Assembly (NCBI RefSeq): GCF_018437235.1
Contig: NZ_JAAMFJ010000001.1
Span: 248,001-312,000 of the forward strand
DNA length: 64,000 nucleotides
DNA from: Fructobacillus papyrifericola
Lineage (GTDB): Bacteria; Bacillota; Bacilli; Lactobacillales; Lactobacillaceae
Reading direction: 5' to 3'
This document shows, piece by piece, positions 36,373 to 44,605 of this stretch; position 1 is the stretch's first letter, and every line of letters begins with the position of its first letter. A model generated the notes under the pieces. That model was not told the origin of the DNA, did no database searches, and was given only the letters and a program-made list of their open reading frames with translations. Both the position numbers and the translations under genes were made by a program.

Positions 36373-38793
36373 ATGAAAGAATCAGCCGCCTTTGTCATTG
36401 TTGATTTGGAAACGACCTCGCCGTCTGTTGAAAACGGTGGGCGAATCATCCAAATCGGGATGACCTTTGTGAAAAATAAAAAAATTGTGGAGCATTTTGA
36501 TTCCTTTGTGAATCCGGCTCAACCCATCGATAAGAAGATTCAGCAGCTAACCCATATTTCGCCAAAAGACGTGCAAGACGCGCCATTCTTTGAAGAGTTG
36601 GCTCCATCTCTGCAGGCTCTGTTAAAGGGGCAGGTCTTCGTTGCCCACAACGTGAACTTCGACTTGCCGTATCTGAACGCCGAATTTGCCCGGGTTGGTC
36701 TCCCAGAGTTGGACTTGCAAGCCATTGATACGGTGCAATTAGCCCAGATTCTCTTCCCAACCGCACCGGGCTACCGCCTGTCCGATTTGACTGCCTACCT
36801 GAACCTGCCACTGGTCCAGGCTCACCGGGCCAATGCCGACGCCGAAGCGACGGCTCACCTGCTCTTTGCCATTTGGCAAAAGGCCCAGTCCCTGCCCGAA
36901 AAGACGAAGCGCACGCTGCTCTCCGTTGATTGGGGGCTGATCCGCCAGAGTCAGGACTTCTTGAAGATGGCCGCAAAATCAAAGGGGACCTTTGAAGAAA
37001 ACGAACGGGTAGCCCTAGTACAAGAAACGGTTGAAAGACGCAAAAACCGCAAGCATCAGCGGAAAAACAAGGGGACTGAAACAACGAAGGCTCAGTCCTA
37101 CCCAATCACCGCCGCTGGTAAAGTCGCTTTGCTCGGGTCCGACCTTTTGGTCGATGATGACCGCAACCAAGTCATGAACAAGGTTCACCGGCTCTTGGAA
37201 AGTGGTCAACGGGAACTGGCCGTCTTGCAAACGGCCCCACAATTGAAGAAAACGGTGACTTACTTGCTACCGCTCTTCTTTATGAAGGGCCGGAAGACCA
37301 ATTGGCTGCTGAGCGATGACCTTTCGTTGATTGTCCACCAGAAGCGACTTTTGGCAGAGTTAGCCAAGTGGCTGCCCGAACAGGGACTGCGCTTTGCCTC
37401 GCTTTACCAGCCTTCGGGTTATTTGGACGAGCAGAAGTTCCGTTCGGCCATCAAGCGGGCCAAGGATAAGGGCGGAACCTTCTGGCAGGCCCAGATTCTG
37501 GTTTGGCTGTCCGAAACGCCGACGGCCGCCTTTGCCGAACTGCCCCGTGGGATTCGCTCCCACCCGGATTTGGCAGCGGTGGCAGCCGATGAAGAATCGG
37601 CCTCATTCCAAGCCGCTTATGAAGAAGCCAAGCAGGCCGACGTTGTACTTTCGACCTACGAAACCTTCTTTGCCTGGTCCAAGAAGCTCAATCTGGCCCA
37701 GGGGAAAAAGGAAAAGCCGGTCGTCATTTTGGAAAAGCCGGTCGGTCTGCAAGCCGCCATCCAAAAGAGCCTGGGGCTGACTTTGCCCCTTGGCTTTTAT
37801 CAAGACCAGGTTGCAAGACTGGCCGATCAAGCCGCCCAGCTACCGGCAAAGGCCAGGGGCGTCTGGCAGGTCAACCTGCACAACTGGTCAGTGGCCTGCC
37901 AAAAGATTGATCGGGAGTTAAAGGAAAAGGAAGCCCTGCGAGCTGCAAAGGCTATCCTAGACCGACTGATAGCTATCGAAGAGCTAGCCGACAAGGAAGC
38001 CTTCTCAACCAAGTTGCTGGCCTATGACTTAAACGAAAAGCGGGCCAAGCTCACCTGGCTAGCGGCTCACCAGGAGACAATCAAGCAAACCTACTGGCAG
38101 ATTGATGATGAAAAGAAGCAGCAGGACCTGACTTTTGCGGTGAAGGAGGGGCTGGTTTACCAGAAGTACTTCTTAAAGCAAATCAGTCAGTTACTGGTCA
38201 TGGCTTCCTTTTATCCAAGTGACCTGAAGGACTTCTTAACGGACGCGCCAAAGGGGATTGTTCAAGAACAAGAGGGCCTACCCAAGCCAGACGAAGATCA
38301 TCAGTTAAAGACGGTCTTATCTGCTGAGCGCAACGAAGACAAGCAAATTCAGGCGGTCTTTGCCGCTGGGCGTAAGCACTTGCTCTTCTTGGCCGAGGAT
38401 TTCTCCTCCATGAAGCATTGGTACTATAAGCTTTCCAACCAGTATGGTGACCATTACGTCGTTTATGGTCAGGACCTGTCGGCTCCCTTGAAAAAGGCTG
38501 CCTGGCAGGCCTCTGGCGAAGAACGGTCCATCTTGGTAGCCACACCGGCCTTACTTTCTGAATTGGCCGAACAGAGCCTTCCTTTACCAGAGGTGGTGGT
38601 GTTGCCTAGAGCCAACCGTTGGCTCGATAAGGAGGCTTTGTTGCAGCTAATCATTGCCATGCAAAAGGATCCAAAATCCTTGTTGCTGGCCTCGCTTAGT
38701 CAAAAGCAGGCTAACTTTGTTCAAGACCACTTGAAGGTCTTGAATGCTGGCCGTCGAATTGCCAAAGTCGACAGTTTAAAAGACAGCAAATAA
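36373..38793 (+). CDS. dinG: DinG-type protein: intact DnaQ-like exonuclease, degenerate helicase domain
   Basis: I start at ATG 36373 after AAAGGAG, giving 806 residues, normal for Firmicutes DinG. The N-terminal DEDDh exonuclease is intact: DLETTSP (about 10), AHNVNFDLPYLNAEF (about 95) and HRANADAEAT (about 155). The following SF2 helicase region keeps length and some anchors (DRNQVMNKVHRLLESG, TVTYLLPLFF). The Walker A segment, normally AGTGTGKS-like, reads LQTAPQLKKT, and the DEAH box is replaced by VVILEKPVG. No motif VI (QGxGRxIR-type) is visible near the C-terminus. It probably acts as a nuclease or scaffold rather than an ATP-driven helicase. ypmB, aspB and asnS follow as in Bacillus. 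Confidence 0.85.
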   Translation: MKESAAFVIVDLETTSPSVENGGRIIQIGMTFVKNKKIVEHFDSFVNPAQPIDKKIQQLTHISPKDVQDAPFFEELAPSLQALLKGQVFVAHNVNFDLPYLNAEFARVGLPELDLQAIDTVQLAQILFPTAPGYRLSDLTAYLNLPLVQAHRANADAEATAHLLFAIWQKAQSLPEKTKRTLLSVDWGLIRQSQDFLKMAAKSKGTFEENERVALVQETVERRKNRKHQRKNKGTETTKAQSYPITAAGKVALLGSDLLVDDDRNQVMNKVHRLLESGQRELAVLQTAPQLKKTVTYLLPLFFMKGRKTNWLLSDDLSLIVHQKRLLAELAKWLPEQGLRFASLYQPSGYLDEQKFRSAIKRAKDKGGTFWQAQILVWLSETPTAAFAELPRGIRSHPDLAAVAADEESASFQAAYEEAKQADVVLSTYETFFAWSKKLNLAQGKKEKPVVILEKPVGLQAAIQKSLGLTLPLGFYQDQVARLADQAAQLPAKARGVWQVNLHNWSVACQKIDRELKEKEALRAAKAILDRLIAIEELADKEAFSTKLLAYDLNEKRAKLTWLAAHQETIKQTYWQIDDEKKQQDLTFAVKEGLVYQKYFLKQISQLLVMASFYPSDLKDFLTDAPKGIVQEQEGLPKPDEDHQLKTVLSAERNEDKQIQAVFAAGRKHLLFLAEDFSSMKHWYYKLSNQYGDHYVVYGQDLSAPLKKAAWQASGEERSILVATPALLSELAEQSLPLPEVVVLPRANRWLDKEALLQLIIAMQKDPKSLLLASLSQKQANFVQDHLKVLNAGRRIAKVDSLKDSK

Positions 38794-38800
38794 CGATTGA

Positions 38801-38827
38801 AAAAGACAGTGAAAACTGTCTTTTTTT
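38801..38827 (+). terminator. Terminator after dinG
   Basis: AAAAGACAGT-GAAA-ACTGTCTTTTTTT. Confidence 0.9.
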
Positions 38828-38983
38828 ATTCTTTGTGGGAGCTGGTTGAGAAGTGGTGTCTGAGGGGAGGGCTGCTTTTAAAAGCTTTTTTGAATTTGCC
38901 TTGAAATCGCTGAATTTTAGCGGGATTAGCGGGCGATTTTTGCTATAATATTTAACAGTAGAGCAATTTTTTGAGAGGTCCTC

Positions 38984-39508
38984 ATGGAAATACACGATAA
39001 TTTACGGGTGAACATGGCGCGACCAAGGCGTTTTTCTTGGTCAAAGTTCTTCGTGATCGCCCTGACAATTTTCATCTTGCTCTTTGCCGCCTTCGCCTTT
39101 TACGCCTACATGGCCCTAAGGCCAATGGCAAAGGCCGAAAGCAACGTGCAGGCCGTGGTGAAGCAGAAGACCAGCCTGACCAATCTTCATGACATGACGG
39201 TCGACTACCGGGATGGCTCAACTTACGCCGTTTTGGGTAGTGAAAACGGCCAGTCCAAAGTTGCCATCATCCACGGTAAGGAAAAGAAGGTTCACGTCTT
39301 TGACTACGGCAATGGCTTGACGCGTAATCAAATCAAGCAGTTGTTGAAAAATGATTACCAGTCCAAGCGAATTTATTCGGCCAACCTATCCGAATACCAA
39401 AACACGCTGGTTTGGGAGCTCTCTTACCAGGCCAAGGACGGCAGCCTGAACTACCTAACGATTGATTACAAGAATGGAACGGTCTACCGGGCCGTGAACG
39501 GTATCTAA
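38984..39508 (+). CDS. YpmB-like membrane-anchored protein (DUF5590)
   Basis: This 174-residue protein has one N-terminal membrane helix (about 18-42, FFVIALTIFILLFAAFAFYAYM) after a basic stretch (ARPRRFSWSK). An extracellular domain of about 130 residues follows with two similar beta-rich halves (YAVLGSENGQSKVAIIHG; LTIDYKNGTVYRAVN), as in YpmB/PepSY-like DUF5590 proteins. GAGAGG lies before the ATG. Its position, dinG-ypmB-aspB-asnS, is the strongest support. Function is unknown in the family. Confidence 0.8.
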   Translation: MEIHDNLRVNMARPRRFSWSKFFVIALTIFILLFAAFAFYAYMALRPMAKAESNVQAVVKQKTSLTNLHDMTVDYRDGSTYAVLGSENGQSKVAIIHGKEKKVHVFDYGNGLTRNQIKQLLKNDYQSKRIYSANLSEYQNTLVWELSYQAKDGSLNYLTIDYKNGTVYRAVNGI

Positions 39509-39509
39509 G

Positions 39510-40703
39510 ATGGCCATCGATGAAAAACAATTTTCAAAGCGGGCCCAGGCGCTTCAGCCGTCCGCCACGCTGGCGGTCTCAAAGAAGGCCAAGGAGATGG
39601 CAGCTGCCGGTGAAGACGTGATTAATTTGGGGATGGGCGAGCCGGACTTTGAAACGCCAAAGCCGATTGCAGCGGCAGCGGTGGCGGCCATTCAATCCGG
39701 GCAGACCTCCTTTTACACGCCAGTGGGCGGCACCCTCTCGTTACGAAAAGGAATTGCGCAACTGGCTGAAAGGCTAACGGGACAAGAACTGTCAGCTAAG
39801 CAGGTGACGGTGACGACCGGGGCGAAGATGGCGCTCTATGCTTTGAGCCAGATTCTGGTTAATCCAGGGGACTTGGTCGTTGCAGCCAAGCCCTACTGGG
39901 TTTCGTACGCCGAACAGGTTGGGCTAGCCGGGGGCCGTTTCGAAGCCCTGGGCGACGACCGCTTTGGTAAGCTGACGGTGGCTGCACTGAACGCCTTGGA
40001 CGAAAAGCCCAAGGTAATCTTGCTGAATAACCCGACGAATCCGTCCGGGGTCTTATACAGCAAAGCAGAACTCCAGGCCATTCTGGATTGGGCCGAAGCA
40101 GCCGACTGTTTCTTGATCGTCGATGAAATCTACGGCCGCTTGGTCTACAACGGTGCTCACTTTACTTCCGTCCTTTCTTTGGCTCAGTTAAATAATCGAA
40201 AGTTAATCGTTGTCGACGGGGTCTCCAAATCCTATTCGATGACCGGTTGGCGAATCGGGTGGGCCTTGGCGGACGAACAAATCATTGCCGAACTAAACAA
40301 GGTCCTTGGCCACATGACGTCGAATCCAACTGCCGTTGCTCAGGCCGCTGCCGAAGCGGCCGTGACCGGTGATCAGCAGATGGTAGAAAGTATTCGCCAG
40401 GTCTTCGAGAAGCGGTTGAATACGACCTATGCAGCCATTCAAGAGCTGCCGGGTCTGACCGTTTCCGACAAGCCAGAAGGAGCCTTCTACTTCTTTATTA
40501 AGATTGAAGATGAGCTGTTGAAGCGACTTCATTTGAATTCTTCTGCCGACTTTGCCAAGGTACTTTTGGAAGAAGAAAAAGTCGCTCTGCCAGCCGGTGA
40601 AGGCTTCGGCAAGCCAGGCTACCTGCGCCTGTCCTACGCAAAGGACCAAGCAGCCATTAACGAGGCGCTTAAGCGGATTAAACGCTTCATTACAAAAGAC
40701 TAA
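39510..40703 (+). CDS. aspB: Aspartate (class I) aminotransferase
   Basis: A PLP-dependent fold-type I transaminase, 397 residues, converting aspartate and 2-oxoglutarate to oxaloacetate and glutamate (family role). The motifs are intact: NLGMGEPDFETP (about 35), NNPTNPSG (about 175), DEIYGRL (about 205), the PLP lysine in VSKSYSMTGWRIGW (about 238) and the substrate Arg in YLRLSYAKD (about 373). The start codon comes 1 bp after the ypmB stop, so the genes are coupled. asnS follows after 57 bp. Confidence 0.93.
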   Translation: MAIDEKQFSKRAQALQPSATLAVSKKAKEMAAAGEDVINLGMGEPDFETPKPIAAAAVAAIQSGQTSFYTPVGGTLSLRKGIAQLAERLTGQELSAKQVTVTTGAKMALYALSQILVNPGDLVVAAKPYWVSYAEQVGLAGGRFEALGDDRFGKLTVAALNALDEKPKVILLNNPTNPSGVLYSKAELQAILDWAEAADCFLIVDEIYGRLVYNGAHFTSVLSLAQLNNRKLIVVDGVSKSYSMTGWRIGWALADEQIIAELNKVLGHMTSNPTAVAQAAAEAAVTGDQQMVESIRQVFEKRLNTTYAAIQELPGLTVSDKPEGAFYFFIKIEDELLKRLHLNSSADFAKVLLEEEKVALPAGEGFGKPGYLRLSYAKDQAAINEALKRIKRFITKD

Positions 40704-40760
40704 TTCCGGCCGTTTGGCCAGTAAACCACCGAAGGAGGAGGGGGTTTCCCCCGAGAGGAT

Positions 40761-42071
40761 ATGACAGAAGAACAAATTCCGACAATTCAAATTAAGGATG
40801 CACCAGAATACGTTGGCCAGCGGGTTAAGATTGGTGCTTGGCTGCGTAACAAGCGTGGCTCCGGTAAGATAGCTTTCTTGCAGTTGCGTGACGGCTCCGC
40901 CTTTTTCCAAGGAGTGGTTGCCAAAGCTGACGTGCCTGAAGACGTTTTTGAAACGGCTAAGGAACTGAAGCAGGAAACGTCCATGTACGTTTACGGTGTC
41001 ATTCACGCTGATGAACGTTCCGCTTTTGGTTATGAAATCAAGATCGACAAGATTGACGTCATTGGCGAATCACACGATTACCCCATCACGCCAAAGGAAC
41101 ACGGAACGGAATTCCTCTTTGACGAACGGCACCTCTACCTTCGTCACATCAAACCCTTTGCAACCTTGAAGATTCGCAACACCCTGATTGCGGCCACTTA
41201 CGAATTCTTCAACAAGGAAGGCTTCATTAAGTTGGATGCGCCCTTGTTGACGGGTTCAGCTCCTGAAGGAACGACCGAATTGTTCGAAACGGACTACTTC
41301 GGTCAAGATGCCTATCTGTCACAGACCGGTCAGCTTTACGCCGAAGCCGGTGCCATGGCCTTTTCAAAGGTCTTCACCTTCGGTCCTGCCTTCCGTGCTG
41401 AAAAGTCCAAGACTCGTCGTCACTTGACGGAATTCTGGATGATTGAGCCGGAAATGGCCTTTTACGACCAAGATGCTTCCATGGAATTGCAGGAACGCTA
41501 CGTGGCCTTCTTGATTGAAAAAGTCCTGGAACAAAACGAGCAGGAATTGGACTTGCTTGGCCGTGACAAGGAACTCTTGCGTTCATACACACAATTGCCA
41601 TTCCCACGTGTTTCCTACGATGATGCCATCAAGCTCTTGCAGGACAATGGTTTTGACGTGGAGTGGGGTGTTGACTTTGGTTCACCTGAAGAGACTTTCT
41701 TGGCTAACCACTTCTCAAAGCCTGTCTTTATCGTGAACTTCCCGAAGGCCATCAAGGCCTTCTACATGAAGCGCCACCCAGAACGCGAAGACGTTGTGAT
41801 TTCGGCTGACTTGTTGGCCCCTGAAGGCTACGGTGAAATCATTGGTGGGTCCGAACGTGATACGGACTACGACTACTTGAAGCAACGGATCGAAGAAGAG
41901 GGTCAGAGCCTAGAAGACTACAACTGGTACCTGGACTTGCGGAAGTTTGGTTCCGTGCCGCACTCTGGCTTTGGACTTGGTCTGGAACGCATGGTGACTT
42001 TCGTAACTGGCGAAGAGCACATTCGGGAAGCCATTCCATTCCCACGAATGACGCACCGCTTGCGTCCTTAA
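40761..42071 (+). CDS. asnS: Asparaginyl-tRNA synthetase
   Basis: A class IIb aminoacyl-tRNA synthetase, 436 residues. The N-terminal OB-fold anticodon-binding domain ([20 protein letters not shown], about 20-40) is followed by the catalytic core. Motif 2 is [19 protein letters not shown]-like (about 213-232) and motif 3 is [10 protein letters not shown] (about 405). The [10 protein letters not shown] block favours Asn over Asp specificity. It follows aspB as in Bacillus and ends at a terminator before dnaD. Confidence 0.96.
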   Translation: MTEEQIPTIQIKDAPEYVGQRVKIGAWLRNKRGSGKIAFLQLRDGSAFFQGVVAKADVPEDVFETAKELKQETSMYVYGVIHADERSAFGYEIKIDKIDVIGESHDYPITPKEHGTEFLFDERHLYLRHIKPFATLKIRNTLIAATYEFFNKEGFIKLDAPLLTGSAPEGTTELFETDYFGQDAYLSQTGQLYAEAGAMAFSKVFTFGPAFRAEKSKTRRHLTEFWMIEPEMAFYDQDASMELQERYVAFLIEKVLEQNEQELDLLGRDKELLRSYTQLPFPRVSYDDAIKLLQDNGFDVEWGVDFGSPEETFLANHFSKPVFIVNFPKAIKAFYMKRHPEREDVVISADLLAPEGYGEIIGGSERDTDYDYLKQRIEEEGQSLEDYNWYLDLRKFGSVPHSGFGLGLERMVTFVTGEEHIREAIPFPRMTHRLRP

Positions 42072-42080
42072 TCGAAAATC

Positions 42081-42114
42081 AAAAAGCGCCCAGGCAGGAC
42101 TTGGGCGCTTTTCT
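42081..42114 (+). terminator. Terminator between asnS and dnaD
   Basis: AAAAAGCGCCCA...TGGGCGCTTTTCT. dnaD starts only 20 bp later, so partial read-through probably drives it. Confidence 0.85.
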
Positions 42115-42132
42115 ACGAAAAGGGGTCGATGG

Positions 42133-42831
42133 ATGGAAGAGAACGTCAAAACCTTATTAAACGCTGGACAGACCGCTGTCCACAATTATCTACTGAGCCA
42201 TTACCGAGACATCGGTCTCGATAATGACGACTTGGTCATCTACTTACAAATCACCCGCCTGCAAAACCAGGGCGACCAGGCGAGCCCAAAGCTCTTGGCG
42301 GCCACGATGAAAGTCACCGAGCAGGCCGTTTCCGAACGGTTGAAGGGCTTTGTCCAACGGGACTTAATGACGGTCTCCAACCTTGGCAATCGCCAGGAGT
42401 ACTTTGACTTTACCCCATTGTTTGACAAGCTCTTGTCCGGTAAGGCCGTCAAAGTCGATAACCCGGTTGTGTCAACTGGTGAGCAGAGCCGGCGCCAAGT
42501 TGTCCGTGTTTTGCAGGGCGAGTTTGGTCGACCTCTGTCGCCAATGGAGCTGCAGACGATTAACCAGTGGTTTGATATCGAACATTTTGATCCGAACATG
42601 ATGGTCTTAGCGATTCGCGAAGCCATCGCTAATAACGCGCGGTCACTGCGCTACATTGAGAGTATCTTGATTAACTGGCAAAAGGCCAACCTGAACTCGG
42701 CCCAGGCCGTCCAACTGGAAAAGGAACGGCGACGCGGAGTGCACTACAATGCCAAGAGCCAATCGACGCAGAAGCAGGCGGCAGTAAAAAAGCAGCCAAC
42801 GGTGCCCATCTTTAAGTTAGATGACCTGTAA
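42133..42831 (+). CDS. dnaD: DnaD replication initiation protein
   Basis: DnaD takes part in primosome assembly and chromosome replication initiation in Firmicutes. The 232-residue product has the N-terminal winged-helix DDBH1 domain (about 1-105, AATMKVTEQAVSERLKGFV). The C-terminal DDBH2 domain (about 120-200) ends in the YxxxIL-type motif RYIESILINWQ (about 178-188), and a Lys/Gln-rich DNA-binding tail follows. Gene order asnS-dnaD is conserved; nth, the usual next gene, is absent. Confidence 0.9.
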   Translation: MEENVKTLLNAGQTAVHNYLLSHYRDIGLDNDDLVIYLQITRLQNQGDQASPKLLAATMKVTEQAVSERLKGFVQRDLMTVSNLGNRQEYFDFTPLFDKLLSGKAVKVDNPVVSTGEQSRRQVVRVLQGEFGRPLSPMELQTINQWFDIEHFDPNMMVLAIREAIANNARSLRYIESILINWQKANLNSAQAVQLEKERRRGVHYNAKSQSTQKQAAVKKQPTVPIFKLDDL

Positions 42832-42848
42832 GCTGCTGAATTCTTTGG

Positions 42849-43148
42849 CTATTTAATGACAATCGTGCCGTCTTCGTTTTGGTGAAAGCCTAAAACGGGC
42901 GTCGCCTTGTCAGCGATTAGGCAGAAGAGATTGGCCTTGTCGCCGACTTGTGAAAGTCTGGTTTGGGCCTGTTCGAGGGAGAGCGGGCGACCGCTCTTGT
43001 TCAGAACCAAGGCCACCTGGCTGTCATCTTCTAAAAAGCGCAGGGCCGTGATTGGCAGGATGTGGTCACGACTTTCATCGGATTGCCCGTAAAGGGGCGT
43101 TTGACCGTCAATGTAGGTTGTTAGCGAGAAGAAGTCAAATACATTCAT
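42849..43148 (-). CDS. Small soluble protein, unknown
   Basis: I use the ATG at 43148 (99 residues, MNVFDFFSLTTYIDGQ), because the longer frame from 43250 runs into the divergent methyltransferase gene and looks like a shadow. The chain is a mixed alpha/beta domain without membrane helix or recognisable motif. The ribosome-binding site is weak. It is divergent from the rlmL-like gene, with only 25 bp between the start codons. I do not recognise a family; it could be a genus-specific protein. Confidence 0.5.
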   Translation of the reverse strand: MNVFDFFSLTTYIDGQTPLYGQSDESRDHILPITALRFLEDDSQVALVLNKSGRPLSLEQAQTRLSQVGDKANLFCLIADKATPVLGFHQNEDGTIVIK

Positions 43149-43173
43149 AATAGCTTTATTATAAAGGAAAAAG

Positions 43174-44313
43174 ATGGAAAAGAAATACACCATAATGGTT
43201 ACGGTTGCGGCGGGTTTGGAATCCGTTGTCGGCCAGGAACTAAAAAACATGGGCTACGATGTCCGGGTTGATAACTACCGGGTCTTCTTCGAAGGAACCC
43301 AGGCAGACATACTCCGGGCCAACCTCTGGCTGCGGACTGCCGACCGTGTCAAAATCGTGATTGGTTCCTTTGAGGCCAAAACCTTTGAAGAACTCTTTCA
43401 GGGCATCAAGGCCTTGCCGGTCGAAGATTATCTGAACTATGATTCGGAATTTCCCGTGGCTGGCCGTTCGCAAAAGTCGGTTCTGCACTCGGTGCCAGAC
43501 GTTCAATCAATCACCAAGAAGGCCATCGTTGAGAAGCTGCAAGAGGCTTATCACGTGCGGACCCGGCTGCCCGAAAACGGCTTCTTTGCCCAACTTGAAG
43601 TGATGGTTGCAAAGGACCAAGTTATGCTGGTCTTAGACACGACCGGTCCTTCGCTATTCAAGCGGGGTTACCGTGTCGAAAAGGGGGCGGCGCCTTTGAA
43701 GGAAAACTTCGCCGCTGCCCTGATTTTGCTGACTAACTGGAAAAAGGACTTGCCCTTTGTCGATCCAACCTGTGGATCTGGAACCCTGGCCATTGAAGCA
43801 GCCTTGATTGGCCGCAACCTGGCCCCTGGCTTGACGCGGACTTTTGACATCGAAAAGATGGACTGGTTTGACCAGGAGCTGTCCGATACGATTCGTGACG
43901 AAGCCGAGGACAAGGCCGATTACGAAAGTGAACTGGACATCCATGGTTACGATATCGACCCTCGCATGGTGGCGATTGCAAAGGAAAACGCCAAGCACGC
44001 TGGGCTTTCACAAGACATTACCTTTGAAACAATGGATTTGGCCGATTGGCGGCCGGAAAGTGAAAGCGGTGTCTTAGTCGCTAACCCTCCTTACGGTGAA
44101 CGTCTGGGTGAGTTGGAGGAGGCCGAGAAACTTTACAAGGTGATGGGGGAACTCTACCGTCCCTTGACCCACTGGTCCAAGTACATTTTGACCTCCGATT
44201 TGTCCTTTGAAAAAGTCTACGGACAAAAGGCGACAAAAAAGCGGAAACTGTATAACGGTCAGCTGCGCGTTGACTACTTCCAATACTGGGCAAAACCCTT
44301 GGCTAAAAAATAA
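43174..44313 (+). CDS. THUMP-domain rRNA methyltransferase (YpsC/RlmL N-terminal type)
   Basis: This 379-residue class I SAM-dependent methyltransferase probably makes m2G in 23S rRNA, by analogy with the RlmL methyltransferase half. The N-terminal ferredoxin-like and THUMP domains (about 1-160) include the typical GLESVVGQELKNMGY. The Rossmann core follows with VDPTCGSGTLAIEAALIG (about 195) and the catalytic NPPYGERLG (about 306). A ribosome-binding site AAAGGA precedes the ATG. In Bacillus this gene follows gpsB-rnpB; here about 12 kb of other genes separate them. Confidence 0.92.
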   Translation: MEKKYTIMVTVAAGLESVVGQELKNMGYDVRVDNYRVFFEGTQADILRANLWLRTADRVKIVIGSFEAKTFEELFQGIKALPVEDYLNYDSEFPVAGRSQKSVLHSVPDVQSITKKAIVEKLQEAYHVRTRLPENGFFAQLEVMVAKDQVMLVLDTTGPSLFKRGYRVEKGAAPLKENFAAALILLTNWKKDLPFVDPTCGSGTLAIEAALIGRNLAPGLTRTFDIEKMDWFDQELSDTIRDEAEDKADYESELDIHGYDIDPRMVAIAKENAKHAGLSQDITFETMDLADWRPESESGVLVANPPYGERLGELEEAEKLYKVMGELYRPLTHWSKYILTSDLSFEKVYGQKATKKRKLYNGQLRVDYFQYWAKPLAKK

Positions 44314-44367
44314 TTTAAGCTAAATTGGTATAGTAAAATTCAACCAAGACAATTCAAAATTATCAAA

Positions 44368-44391
44368 AGATCGCGGGCGCGGTCTTTTTTT
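44368..44391 (+). terminator. Terminator after the rRNA methyltransferase
   Basis: AGATCGC-GGGC-GCGGTCT-like stem followed by seven T. The AT-rich stretch up to 44605 holds an extended -10 (TGCTATATA, about 44560) for the next gene and nothing else clear. Confidence 0.8.
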
Positions 44392-44605
44392 CTTTGATTA
44401 AAATTCCCGTGTGATTTCGAATTTCTTTTATTTATTTGAAAAACGGCCGGTCAATTAGTTTTTAAATATCAAGTTATTTATTATACATTGTAGACCAATC
44501 AGTCCTTTTAATTATCAAAAATTAAAAATTCTTGTTTTGTTTTTAAAATTTAATGCTATATACTGTAAGCAAGATTTTGAAAGAAAAAGAAAAGGATAAA
44601 GACAT

